Origin: Candidatus Poribacteria bacterium
Lineage (GTDB): Bacteria > Poribacteria > WGA-4E > JAJDTR01
Length of the DNA stretch: 64,000 bases
NCBI GenBank assembly: GCA_028820655.1
Contig: JAPPIK010000001.1
Span: 62,001 to 126,000, forward strand
Reading direction: 5' to 3'
Part shown: in pieces, positions 36,864 to 46,416 of the stretch
Numbering within the stretch: the stretch's first letter is position 1
Layout of the letters: each line of letters starts with the position of its first letter
Notes under the pieces: model-generated
The model's input: the letters and a program-made list of their open reading frames with translations, nothing else
The model's database searches: none
What the model was told of the DNA's origin: nothing
Translations under genes and position numbers: made by a program

Positions 36864-38285
36864 TCAAACGATAGCTGGCTCTAGACACAGACGCACTTTC
36901 TGTGTTCGCTGTTCCCATTCATCACATGTGGCGTGAGTACGTTGAACCGATGCGCCAATATACTTCGTCGGATCTCGAAGCGCCTCGCGCTGTTCTACCG
37001 TCAATTGTTCCAGAAACGGTTTGAGTGCTTCGTCCGACCATAGGAGGTCCGTCAAGCATTCTCCCGTCTCATGCACCCGAGCGACCAGTTTCCGAGTGTG
37101 ATCATACGCATCCGGAAACCCGTAATACGCCATCAACAGATAGATCGGTTCCGCGATAGTGTCTCCGGCGCTCATTTCGAGATTGCGCCGCATATTGTCG
37201 GTCTTGGCCTCCAACTCGTCGAGTGCGCGATTTAAACGGAAAATGGAGTAGTCAAAAGCGGTGAGAAGTTCCGTGAGAAAACGACTCGACGCCGAGTTTG
37301 TTAAATCGCGTTGATGTTCCAAAATGCTATCCATGAACACGGTCATCATGCGTGGTACATACGCCTTCCAAAGACTCTTCACATTTTCAAATTCTTCCGG
37401 ATTTATTTTGTGCGGCATGGTAGAAGATCCGACGAGCTTCGGGTTATATGTTCTTCCGACCTCCGCGATTTCGGTGCGGTAGAGATGCCGCATATCGTCT
37501 GCGAAATTGGCAAGAATCGTGTAAGTCGAAGTGATGGCGTAAGCCAAATCCGAGATTGACTCCGGTTCGACGCACTGCGTCGACGTATGCGTGTCCGACG
37601 CCTTTAAGCCGAGTTGGGCAAGCAGATCTGCCTCAATCTCTTCAGGGCGCTCTGTGATCAATGACAGACCATTGAATGCTCCGACCGCGCCGGAAAATTG
37701 ACCACGGAGATTCCGGCTAGCCTGATCGATTAACTCAATCCTGTTTCCGATTCGACTGACGTAGAGTGCGAGCGCGTATCCGAAGGTTATCGGTTCCGCA
37801 TGCTGTCCGTGTGTACGCCCGATCTGTACGGCTTCCGCGTGTTCGCGCGCCAGTTGGATTAGTTGCGTTTGGAGCCCGATTAGGTCGGGCAGAATAACCT
37901 GCTGAGTCAGGTCCTTAAACCGCAATGCGGTTGCGGTATCAAGAACATCGGCTGAAGTCGCAAAAAGGTGTACACAAGGGCGTGCTTCAGGGCTCATCCG
38001 CCGTCGCATGACGTTGACGAGGGAGCGAATATTGTGTCGAATTCGAGTTTGCTCTTCGTAGACTTCATCGGCAGTTATTTCCTTTGCCGCATTGTCAGCT
38101 TCATCCGCAAATTTTTGCGCGCAGATGCCGTGGTTGGCAAGAGTGCGCACCAACGCCGCTTCAACTTTCGCTTGATATTTCACGTAGCCGGACTCAGAGA
38201 CGTACGGCATTAGCCGCCGCATGAACTCGTCGTTACCACCGTAATACCTGAAATCAAGTGGACTAACTGCTTCAAAGAGTTCCAT
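36864..38285 (-). CDS. purB: Adenylosuccinate lyase PurB
   Basis: A 473-residue fumarase/aspartase-superfamily lyase for two steps of purine synthesis (SAICAR to AICAR, adenylosuccinate to AMP). The start ATG at 38285 (MELFEAVSPLDFRYYGG) was preferred over an upstream frame because the family begins here. The catalytic region GRTHGQHAEP and the signature SSTMPHKINPEEFE are intact. purH lies 0.8 kb away on the opposite strand, so purine genes are grouped loosely. Confidence 0.95.
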   Translation of the reverse strand: MELFEAVSPLDFRYYGGNDEFMRRLMPYVSESGYVKYQAKVEAALVRTLANHGICAQKFADEADNAAKEITADEVYEEQTRIRHNIRSLVNVMRRRMSPEARPCVHLFATSADVLDTATALRFKDLTQQVILPDLIGLQTQLIQLAREHAEAVQIGRTHGQHAEPITFGYALALYVSRIGNRIELIDQASRNLRGQFSGAVGAFNGLSLITERPEEIEADLLAQLGLKASDTHTSTQCVEPESISDLAYAITSTYTILANFADDMRHLYRTEIAEVGRTYNPKLVGSSTMPHKINPEEFENVKSLWKAYVPRMMTVFMDSILEHQRDLTNSASSRFLTELLTAFDYSIFRLNRALDELEAKTDNMRRNLEMSAGDTIAEPIYLLMAYYGFPDAYDHTRKLVARVHETGECLTDLLWSDEALKPFLEQLTVEQREALRDPTKYIGASVQRTHATCDEWEQRTQKVRLCLEPAIV

Positions 38286-38599
38286 AGTAAGGTCTGTTTT
38301 GACACGTATAGGATTCAACTTGAGGACAACTGATTGCCGTTGGTAATTATAGATGATTGCGCAAAAAAAAACAACTGAAACACCGTAATCGGGCTGGTTG
38401 TCCGATCTACATGACTGAGTGGGATGCCGTGCGACGTTCGCTAGAGCAAATGGACTGCTCGTCTCCAACCAACCATACCCGATGGCGGAAAAAACGCTTG
38501 CTTAAGGCACGATTCTCTTGTAGAATTAATGCGTGCAAATCAGGCAAACCTTCCATCAATACTTACAACACAGTAGTCAAATTTCATAGGAGGATGAAC

Positions 38600-38827
38600 A
38601 TGAAACTGAGCATCGAGTATTGTGCCATGTGAAACTATCTACCCAATGCCGTCAGTATGGCGAGCGACTTGCTGAATAAATATGGTACGGATGTGAAAGG
38701 ACTTACCCTCGTTCCGGGTGGTGGCGGATGCTTTGAAGTGAAGTTCAACGGGAACTTAATCTATTCGAAACTAGACACCGGTGAATTCCCCACGGCGGAG
38801 CAGATTACTTCCGCGATTGAAGCCTAA
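38600..38827 (+). CDS. SelW-like (Rdx family) selenoprotein with in-frame TGA
   Basis: A 75-residue ORF invisible to standard calling because codon 11 (38630-38632) is TGA. Translated with selenocysteine it gives a C8-x-x-U11 redox motif right after the first strand, a helix (NAVSMASDLLNKYG), then LTLVPGGGGCFEVKFNGNLIYSK, TGEFPTAEQ and a final helix. This is the full Rdx/SelW thioredoxin-like fold pattern at normal length. ATG 38600 has AGGAGG 6 bases upstream. A stem-loop follows the TGA. SelW-type proteins are thiol redox proteins of the cytoplasm. selA/B/C/D are not in the window; if the cell lacks them, this would be a broken Cys homologue. Confidence 0.85.
38647..38662 (+). promoter_or_regulatory. 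Candidate bacterial SECIS stem-loop
   Basis: Fourteen bases after the TGA, TGCC (38647-38650) pairs with GGCG (38659-38662) across the loop GTCAGTAT, which starts with G. The stem can extend inward by G-U and U-A pairs. Placement and the early G fit the loose bacterial SECIS rules for SelB recruitment. The stem is short, so this is tentative. Confidence 0.45.
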
Positions 38828-39058
38828 TTGCCGCAAATCGAGTCACACCGTGCTCCTGGGATGAGAAGCGTACGTAGCACTGTCCCTTCAGTTATTTTAC
38901 TCATGGATTAATATGGCACCAGTAGGCATCTCAGGTCTTTCTGTGGATATGAAGGGATATGATTTGTTAATACGAAGTTCGATGTGACAGACGATCCGTT
39001 GCAAAGGCGTTATGCGCTTTCTGTTTCACCAAGTGCCACCAACGACACAACGACAATC

Positions 39059-40624
39059 ATGAAAATAATTCGACGCGCGTTGATTAGCGTCTTTGATAAA
39101 TCCGACCTTTTGGATCTCGTCCAAATTCTCGCTGAGAACGGGGTCGAGTTCTTATCGACCGGTCAAACCGCTAAACATCTCACACAGTCGGGGTTTCAGG
39201 TTCGCGAGGTTTCAGATTATACCGGCTTTCCCGAAATACTGGACGGGCGAGTAAAAACGCTGCACCCGAGAATCTACGGTGGTCTTCTCGCGGTTCTAGA
39301 CAATCCGGAACACGTAGAGCAAACCGCTGCGCATGGCATTGAATCGATAGATCTTATCGTATCCAACCTGTATCCGTTTGAAGCAACGGTCCAACGCGAG
39401 GGAATTGAACTCGATGAAGCGATCGAGAATATCGACATCGGCGGACCGACGCTCATTCGGGCAGCAGCGAAGAACTATCAGGATGTTGCCGTGGTCACAA
39501 ATCCTTGTCAATATCCCGAAATTGTTGAAGAGCTTCGAGAGAACGGCGGCGGATTGTCGTCAGAGACACGATTTCGGTTGGCGAAAGCCGCCTTCAATCA
39601 TATTACTCGTTACGACGCAGCAATTTCACACTATCTTTCTACTCTGGATGATCCCGGTCCTGAATTCCCTGAAGTTTTGAATCTTCGATACGAAAAGGCG
39701 CAAGAACTCCGCTACGGCGAAAACCCGCACCAGAAAGCCGCGTTTTATCGTACCGTCACCTCCCCCGAGCCGTGTGCGGCATGGGCTGAACAGCTAAGCG
39801 GTCAACCGCTGTCATTTAACAACATCCTGGATTTGGAAGCCGCCTTGGAGATTGTCAAGGATTTTGAAGATCCAACTTGTGCGATTATTAAACACAATAA
39901 TCCGTGTGGATTGGCTACTGGAAAGGACTTGGTTCAAGCCTTCAACGAAGCGCTCGAATGCGACCGAACTTCCGCATTCGGCAGTATAATCGGCGTGAAT
40001 CGGAAAGTTACCATCCAGACAGCGAACACTATTCGAGAAGCCGCCAAGGCAGGGATAAAGGTTGAGGCAATTATCGCTCCAAGCTATACCGAACAGGCGT
40101 TAAAAGCTCTGTCGCGTGTGAAACAACGGCGCATCTTGGCAACCGGGAAGTTATCACTACGGCCAACGGTTAAACAGATACGCAATGTGACTGGTGGGCT
40201 GCTTCTTCAAGACCGGGATCGGCGCGAGATTGGTCCGGATGAATTGCAAGTTGTCAGCAAACGTGAACCTACAGATGCAGAACTCGAATCACTCCTTTTT
40301 GGTTGGAGAGCTTGCAAACACGTCAAATCAAATTGTATTTTGCTGGCGCAGGGCACCAAGACCGTCGGGATAGGCGCCGGTCAGATGAGCCGGGTCGACT
40401 CGTGTATTATTGCCGCACGCAAGGCTGGAGAAAGAGCGAACGGATCGGTGCTTGCATCGGATGCGTATTTCCCGTTTCCCGATGGAATCGAGATTGCCGG
40501 CGGGGCGGGAGTGAGCGCGATTATTCAACCGGGCGGGTCGGTGAACGATCAAACGGTGATTGACGCCGCGAACCGCTATAATATGGCTATGGTCTTGACC
40601 GGCGTGCGGCATTTTCTTCACTAG
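39059..40624 (+). CDS. purH: Bifunctional AICAR transformylase / IMP cyclohydrolase PurH
   Basis: A 521-residue enzyme for the last two steps of IMP synthesis. The start ATG at 39059 (MKIIRRALISVFDK) matches the family; the frame extends to a GTG at 38984 with no ribosome site. The N-terminal cyclohydrolase domain shows GFPEILDGRVKTLHPRI, and the C-terminal transformylase domain shows IIKHNNPCGLA, with the catalytic Lys-His, and SDAYFPFPDGIE. Normal length and intact. Confidence 0.96.
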   Translation: MKIIRRALISVFDKSDLLDLVQILAENGVEFLSTGQTAKHLTQSGFQVREVSDYTGFPEILDGRVKTLHPRIYGGLLAVLDNPEHVEQTAAHGIESIDLIVSNLYPFEATVQREGIELDEAIENIDIGGPTLIRAAAKNYQDVAVVTNPCQYPEIVEELRENGGGLSSETRFRLAKAAFNHITRYDAAISHYLSTLDDPGPEFPEVLNLRYEKAQELRYGENPHQKAAFYRTVTSPEPCAAWAEQLSGQPLSFNNILDLEAALEIVKDFEDPTCAIIKHNNPCGLATGKDLVQAFNEALECDRTSAFGSIIGVNRKVTIQTANTIREAAKAGIKVEAIIAPSYTEQALKALSRVKQRRILATGKLSLRPTVKQIRNVTGGLLLQDRDRREIGPDELQVVSKREPTDAELESLLFGWRACKHVKSNCILLAQGTKTVGIGAGQMSRVDSCIIAARKAGERANGSVLASDAYFPFPDGIEIAGGAGVSAIIQPGGSVNDQTVIDAANRYNMAMVLTGVRHFLH

Positions 40625-40645
40625 ATTTGAAATCTAACCCGACAT

Positions 40646-41839
40646 ATGATGAGCCAATTACCTCCAGCGATAGCGTCGTTTATGATTCCGCCGACGGTTA
40701 TCACCGGTGCCGGCGCGGCTGAGCAGGCAGGCGAACAGGCAAAGCGAATAGGCGCAAGTACCGCGTTGGTTGTTACCGACAATGGAATCGTCAAACTGGG
40801 ATACGCCGATGAACTTGTGAGCCAGCTTCGAGGAGTCGGGATCGGTGCGTCCACCTTCTCGAATGTCACGCCCGATCCGACGCTGCAGAACGTCAATGAT
40901 GGACTCAAACAGTACCGGGACGAAGACTGCGATCTCATCATCAGCATCGGAGGCGGAAGCGCCATTGACTGCGGCAAGGCAATCGCAATTAAACTCACCA
41001 ACGACGGCGAACTTTCCGATTTCATGGGAGTGGAAAAAGTTCCGAACCCCGGTGTCTCCCTAATCGCCATTCCAACCACGGCAGGCACCGGCAGCGAATG
41101 CACAAAGGTAACGGTTATCACGGACATTGAGCGCAACGTGAAGATGATGCTCAGCAGCCCGTGTCTGATGGCGCGAGTCGCAATTGTGGATCCGCTCCTG
41201 TCGCTAACCACTCCGCCGCATTTGACGAGTGCGGTCGGAGTGGATGCACTGACCCACGCGATCGAAGCCTATATTTCCAAACGTGCGCAACCTATCACCG
41301 ATGCTCTGGCGTTGGAAGCAATCCGCATGATTTCGGGTTCTTTGCGTCAAGCTTGGGCTGATGGGGAGAACATCGGGGCGCGGACTGAGATGATTATCGC
41401 CGCTTCAATTGCCGGCATGGCATTTAGCAATTCTTCCGTAGCGCTTGTACACGGCATGTCCCGACCAATCGGGGCGTATTTCCACGTTCACCACGGTTTA
41501 TCAAATGCGGTCTTGCTGCTTGATGTTATGGAATATAGCGTTGTCGGGGCTCCGAACCGCTTCGCCGACATTGCTCGGGCGATGGGTGAGCCGATTGACG
41601 GACTGTCACCGATGTGTCAAGCAGACGCCGCGATCGCGAGCGTTGAACGCTTAGTCAACGATCTGCAGATGCCGCGTCTTCGGGAGATTGGCATCGACAA
41701 GACCAAGTTTGAAGCCGTGGTGGATCAAATGGCGTTGGATGCGCTCGCTAGCGGAAGTCCTGGCAACAATCCTCGCCAGCCGACGAAGGAAGAGATAGTT
41801 GCGTTGTATCATAGATGTTTCCAACCTCGACAGGTCTAA
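40646..41839 (+). CDS. Iron-containing (group III) alcohol dehydrogenase
   Basis: A 397-residue NAD(P)-dependent dehydrogenase. The coenzyme loop is SIGGGSAIDCGKA (about residues 96-108). TTAGTGSE is the family strand, and the metal ligands are the Asp and His of VDALTHAIEAY, the His of ALVHGMSRP and the last His of FHVHHG. All four ligands are present. Substrate (ethanol, lactaldehyde, hydroxybutyrate or other) is not predictable. It follows purH by 21 bases and is probably co-transcribed, without a clear pathway link. Confidence 0.92.
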   Translation: MMSQLPPAIASFMIPPTVITGAGAAEQAGEQAKRIGASTALVVTDNGIVKLGYADELVSQLRGVGIGASTFSNVTPDPTLQNVNDGLKQYRDEDCDLIISIGGGSAIDCGKAIAIKLTNDGELSDFMGVEKVPNPGVSLIAIPTTAGTGSECTKVTVITDIERNVKMMLSSPCLMARVAIVDPLLSLTTPPHLTSAVGVDALTHAIEAYISKRAQPITDALALEAIRMISGSLRQAWADGENIGARTEMIIAASIAGMAFSNSSVALVHGMSRPIGAYFHVHHGLSNAVLLLDVMEYSVVGAPNRFADIARAMGEPIDGLSPMCQADAAIASVERLVNDLQMPRLREIGIDKTKFEAVVDQMALDALASGSPGNNPRQPTKEEIVALYHRCFQPRQV

Positions 41840-42073
41840 GCCAGCCTGTCACGAGCGCCTTATTTCCTTAGGCAGTTCAATGACAACATGCCATTGAATG
41901 TGATTAATCCCACTCGAAATTACAATGGTCAATTGCATGCCAAAAACTCAGAAATGCATCTCCAACGGGATGGTCGATAGGCCCTGTGTGCCGCGGACAA
42001 TGGAAGGTGTACTTTTCGCGTTTGTGCACATTGAGTTCACAAGATTTTCCGTGCACGGAATTAAGGGAAAAAC

Positions 42074-44116
42074 ATGCAGAAATTGATGAATTGGAAATCC
42101 TTGTTCGTACTCTTGCTTGTCCTGCATCTTCTGCCGCTGTGGATTTTCACGTACTTCCCTTCACAAGACGGCCCCAGCCACATCTACAATGCCCTCACTC
42201 TGAAGGACTATCATAAGCACGAGAATTATATGATGCGAGATGTTTGGAAGTTGAACATCACCGTTTTCCCAAACTGGTTATCGCATCTCATGCTTGCCGC
42301 ATTCCTCTTCGTCTTCCCGCCCATCGTCGCCGAGAAAGTCTTTCTCACCTTGGCAGTCGGGCTTGTTCCAATCTCGTTCTTCTATCTGGTAGACGCGGTT
42401 CATAAACGCGGTTTCGTGTTCGCTTGGCTCGGGTTCCTTTTTTCTTACAACTATCTCCTCTTCATGGGATTCTACAACTTTGCCATAAGCACGTCGCTGT
42501 TCTTTTTCAGTTTCGGTTTCTGGTGGCGGCACAAAGATGACATCCGCGTGAATCACCTCATTGTTCTGTATATTCTCATCCTGCTCACCTATCTTTCGCA
42601 CATTTCTTCGTACGGTTTGCTGCTGTTGAGTTTGTCGACTGCGGCAGTCTGCCTATGGGGATCCGCCGCCGCGGCAGCCGCATGGCGTGTTCGAAAGGAG
42701 CATATCGCGCACATCGCAGCGCAATTTTGGAAGGGAATCAAACCCTTGGTACGGTTTGGACTCTATATGATTCCGGTGTATTTTGTCCTAATGGACTATT
42801 ATCTTAAAAGCCTACGCGACTTTCAAGAAGGCCACCATCGAGGCATGGAATGGGTTGAAGATTACTTTTGGGGAGTAAAGTCAATCGTCTATTTCACCGA
42901 TTGGCACATCAGAGTTCACCATGTATTGCTCGCGATCTTGGGTATATCCATTTTGGTTTCATTGGCGTACCGAATCGCCCGAAAACAGTGGGTAAGGAAA
43001 AGCGACGTGTTTCTGGTGATAGCCGTCGTATTTACAATTATGTTCATTAGGGCGCCGTGGCGGTTCGGTACGGGGGCCTGGATTAACGACCGGATCCATT
43101 TCTACATCATTTTGATGCTTGCTCCGTGGTTTGTCGTTGACATGTGGAGGTGGTTGCGATACGGATTCGCGGCGGTGTTGATCGCTATCTGTCTGTTGCA
43201 TCTCGGGCGCACCACCTATGACATGGCTCGGCTCAGTCCCGAGCTCGCCGAACAGGCGTCCGGTACGCATTTCATTAAACCGCACACTTCATACGCAATG
43301 CGTGTCCGTGACTGGCATAAGTCGGACGCGCTTGGAAGCGTGAAATACGTCGCACCATTTGGCCATTCCGTGGCATACTACGGGCTTTACGCCGACGATG
43401 TGGCAAACCTGGGCAATTACGAAGCAAAACATAACTATTTTCCAATCAACCGTCTGCACCAACCTACCTACGGTGGGCGTGAGGATTACGTGGTCGCATG
43501 GGCTTACCCTCCGGAAGAGAAATTCGACGACCTGAAGACGGATTTTGATCTTATCCACGAGACCAAAAACCTCAAGCTTTTTCAACGGAAGCTGGCTGAA
43601 GCTCCCGATTTGTCGATCTGGAGTAAAACCGCCGATGGTCGCCGAGTGATTCGTTTCGACATGCAGCCGCCCGAAGGGCAAACGGCGGAAGGCTATCACG
43701 CTGTCCACAGGGACCTTGGCTACGTGAGTGGAAGATTCGGCTGGAAGACTCATTCGCCGCACAGTCAACACGTGGGGAATGCCGAACTTCCTGCGGACTA
43801 CCGAGACTCCGTCTGGGATAGACACGATGCGGCGTTCAAACTCGACCTTCCGAACGGGAGATATCGCGTGACGAACCTATTCTGTTCGGCGGAAGACAAC
43901 GGGCATCAGGTGAATCTGATTGCGAATGGAAAACGGGTGATTAAGAAACTGGTTATCCCGTCCGGGAACGAAACTGTTGAACACGTCTACGAGATTGAAG
44001 TGACCGACGAGTATCTCACACAGGTTATCTTTAGACCTAACGAACGTGTGCCAAAAGCGGGAATGCACAACCACTGGGTCTGGAGCGGATTCACCGTAGA
44101 GCAGATAATCCAGTGA
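42074..44116 (+). CDS. 680-residue membrane protein with C-terminal CBM-like module, tandem copy 1
   Basis: First of three tandem paralogues of identical length. Residues 1-~395 hold about ten TM helices with a conserved first loop, TYFPSQDGPSHIYNA (~residues 26-40), like the acidic loop of GT-C glycosyltransferases. Residues ~510-675 form a soluble beta-rich module (RFDMQPP...GYHAVHRDLGY...FGWKT...FKLDLPNGRYRVT...HQVNLIANGK) that resembles the carbohydrate-binding N-terminal module of rhamnogalacturonan-acetylesterase-like and malectin-like proteins. This suggests a membrane enzyme handling surface glycan. No named family recognised. Confidence 0.7.
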   Translation: MQKLMNWKSLFVLLLVLHLLPLWIFTYFPSQDGPSHIYNALTLKDYHKHENYMMRDVWKLNITVFPNWLSHLMLAAFLFVFPPIVAEKVFLTLAVGLVPISFFYLVDAVHKRGFVFAWLGFLFSYNYLLFMGFYNFAISTSLFFFSFGFWWRHKDDIRVNHLIVLYILILLTYLSHISSYGLLLLSLSTAAVCLWGSAAAAAAWRVRKEHIAHIAAQFWKGIKPLVRFGLYMIPVYFVLMDYYLKSLRDFQEGHHRGMEWVEDYFWGVKSIVYFTDWHIRVHHVLLAILGISILVSLAYRIARKQWVRKSDVFLVIAVVFTIMFIRAPWRFGTGAWINDRIHFYIILMLAPWFVVDMWRWLRYGFAAVLIAICLLHLGRTTYDMARLSPELAEQASGTHFIKPHTSYAMRVRDWHKSDALGSVKYVAPFGHSVAYYGLYADDVANLGNYEAKHNYFPINRLHQPTYGGREDYVVAWAYPPEEKFDDLKTDFDLIHETKNLKLFQRKLAEAPDLSIWSKTADGRRVIRFDMQPPEGQTAEGYHAVHRDLGYVSGRFGWKTHSPHSQHVGNAELPADYRDSVWDRHDAAFKLDLPNGRYRVTNLFCSAEDNGHQVNLIANGKRVIKKLVIPSGNETVEHVYEIEVTDEYLTQVIFRPNERVPKAGMHNHWVWSGFTVEQIIQ

Positions 44117-44238
44117 TTACCGGGCGCATTGATAGTCGAAACCTTATATCGGCTTGTATTCATGGATATGCAATCCTTACGCGAGAATTTCCAACTTTAT
44201 AAATCAGAACTGCAGGGAATTTAGTCCAGGGACAGATC

Positions 44239-46281
44239 ATGCCGAAATTGATGAACTGGAAATCCCTTTTCCTGTTCTTGCTCATCTTACATCTGCTGCC
44301 GTTGTGGATCTTCACGTATTTCCCTTCCCAAGACGGACCTAGCCACATCTACAACGCGCTCGTATTAAAGGATTATCACAAGCACGAGAACTATCTGATT
44401 CGTGATGTTTGGAAGCTGAACATTACTATCTTTCCGAATTGGCTGGCGCATCTTGTGCTTGCGGCATTGCTCTATGTCTTTCCGCCCGTGATTGCCGACA
44501 AAGTCTTTCTTACCGTGGCAGTTGGTCTATTTCCAATCTCGTTATTCTACCTCCTTGACTCGGTTCATAAACGCGGTTTCGTGTTTGGTTGGCTCGGTTT
44601 TATTTTCACCTACAACTATCTTCTGTTCATGGGTTTTTACAGCTTTGTCCTAAGCACTTCGTTGTTCTTCTTCAGCTTCGGATACTGGTGGCGGCACAAA
44701 GACGACATCAAGGTAAATCATCTCATCGTACTGTACATTCTGGTACTTCTCACCTACCTTTCGCACATAGCCTCTTACGGTCTGCTTGTGTTAGCTCTGT
44801 CATTGGCGGCGGGTTGCCACTGGGGATGCGCTGCTATCGCCAGCGCTTGGTCTTCCCGAAAGGCGGGAGTGGCGCGAATCACGGCGCAAATTTGGGCGAG
44901 GCTGCAACCAGTAGTGTGGTTCGGTCTGTACATGATTCCGATTTATTTTGTCTTGGCGGATTATTACCTTGATAGCCTTAGGGACGGTCAAGGTGGCCGC
45001 TATAGAGGCATAGAGTGGATTAAAGACTACTTTTGGGGAGTGAAGTCAATCGTCTATTTTACCGATTGGCACATTAGGGTAAATCATGTATTGCTCGTGA
45101 TACTCGGACTTGCAGTTGTCGCTACAATAGTGTATCGGATAATTCGAAGGCAATGGATTCGACATAGCGATGTGTTTTTGGTCATCTCGGCAGTCTTTAC
45201 AATCATGTTCATCAAGGCGCCGTGGGGGTTCGGTCCGGGGGGCTGGATTAACGACCGAATTCATTTCTACATACTACCGATGCTCGCTCCGTGGTTGGTC
45301 GTCGACATGTGTAAATGGCTGCGCCACGGATTCTCGGCAGCGTTAATTGTCATCTGCCTTCTTCATCTGGGGCGTACCACTTATGAAATAGGCCGGATTA
45401 GCCCTGAAGTCGCGGAACTCGTGTCAGGAGGACATCTTATCGAACCGCATACGACATACAGCATGCGGGGGCCGCACTGGCACAAATCCGACGCATTTGG
45501 GGATATCAAGTACGTGACACCGTTTTATCATGGGACAGCGCTCTACGGAGTTTACGCCAGCGATGTGTGCCATTTGGCAAATTACGAAGCCAATCACGAC
45601 TATTTTCCGATCAACCGGTTGCACCAATCTGCCTACGGAGGGCGCGAGGATTACGTTGTCGCATGGTCTTACCCGCCGGAAGAGAAATTTGACGATCTAA
45701 AGACAGATTTCGACCTCATCCACGAGACCAAGAACCTTAGGCTATTTCAGCGGAAGCAGGCTGAATCTCCCGATCTGTCGATCTGGAGTGAAACCGTCGA
45801 TGGCCGCCGAGTTATTCGCTTTGACATGCAGCCGCCCGATGCACAAACCGCGGAAGGCTATCACGCCGTCCACAAGGATCTTGGCTACGTGAGCGGAAGA
45901 TTTGGCTGGAAAACTCAGTCGCCTAATAATCACCACGGGGGCAATGCCGAACTTCCTCCGGACTACCGAGATTGCGTCTGGGATAGGCACGATGCGGCGT
46001 TCAAACTCGACCTTCCGAACGGAAACTATCGCGTAACGAACATCTTCTGCTCGGCGGAAGATAAGGGGCATCAGGTGAATCTTATTGCGAACGGAAAACG
46101 GATGATTGAGAAACTGGCTATACCGGCCGGGAATGAAACCGTCCAACATAACTACGAGATTGAGGTGACCGACGAGCATCTCACACAGGTTATCTTCAGA
46201 CCGAACGAGCGTGTCCCAAAAGCGGGGATGCACAACCACTGGGTCTGGAACGGATTCACGGTGGAACAAGTCTCCAAGTGA
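44239..46281 (+). CDS. 680-residue membrane protein with C-terminal CBM-like module, tandem copy 2
   Basis: Same length and layout as copy 1; the first 60 residues differ at only 7 positions. The TM region is more diverged (e.g. SFVLSTSLFFFSFGYW) while the C-terminal module is nearly the same. It starts with ATG 122 bases after copy 1, and the spacers are not identical, so the duplication is not brand new. The acidic first loop and the beta module are both intact, so this copy looks functional. Confidence 0.7.
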   Translation: MPKLMNWKSLFLFLLILHLLPLWIFTYFPSQDGPSHIYNALVLKDYHKHENYLIRDVWKLNITIFPNWLAHLVLAALLYVFPPVIADKVFLTVAVGLFPISLFYLLDSVHKRGFVFGWLGFIFTYNYLLFMGFYSFVLSTSLFFFSFGYWWRHKDDIKVNHLIVLYILVLLTYLSHIASYGLLVLALSLAAGCHWGCAAIASAWSSRKAGVARITAQIWARLQPVVWFGLYMIPIYFVLADYYLDSLRDGQGGRYRGIEWIKDYFWGVKSIVYFTDWHIRVNHVLLVILGLAVVATIVYRIIRRQWIRHSDVFLVISAVFTIMFIKAPWGFGPGGWINDRIHFYILPMLAPWLVVDMCKWLRHGFSAALIVICLLHLGRTTYEIGRISPEVAELVSGGHLIEPHTTYSMRGPHWHKSDAFGDIKYVTPFYHGTALYGVYASDVCHLANYEANHDYFPINRLHQSAYGGREDYVVAWSYPPEEKFDDLKTDFDLIHETKNLRLFQRKQAESPDLSIWSETVDGRRVIRFDMQPPDAQTAEGYHAVHKDLGYVSGRFGWKTQSPNNHHGGNAELPPDYRDCVWDRHDAAFKLDLPNGNYRVTNIFCSAEDKGHQVNLIANGKRMIEKLAIPAGNETVQHNYEIEVTDEHLTQVIFRPNERVPKAGMHNHWVWNGFTVEQVSK

Positions 46282-46416
46282 CTGCGGCTTGCGTAAGCAG
46301 TCGAACCCATCTTACGACTCGTGCCAGTCAATAGGGAAGATCAGGTGATAGCCTTGCGGGAAAGATTTCGCTTTCAGTTGCCGAAAATTGCATTGGCTGG
46401 AGAGATAGGTTACATC

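Noticed and set aside
40622-40638. Palindrome between purH and the alcohol dehydrogenase as a terminator
   Set aside because: The stem has no realistic loop and no U-tract, and the genes are only 21 bases apart.
46321-46416. 32-residue N-terminal extension of tandem copy 3
   Set aside because: Begins with GTG; the other two copies lack it and the ATG at 46417 restores equal length.
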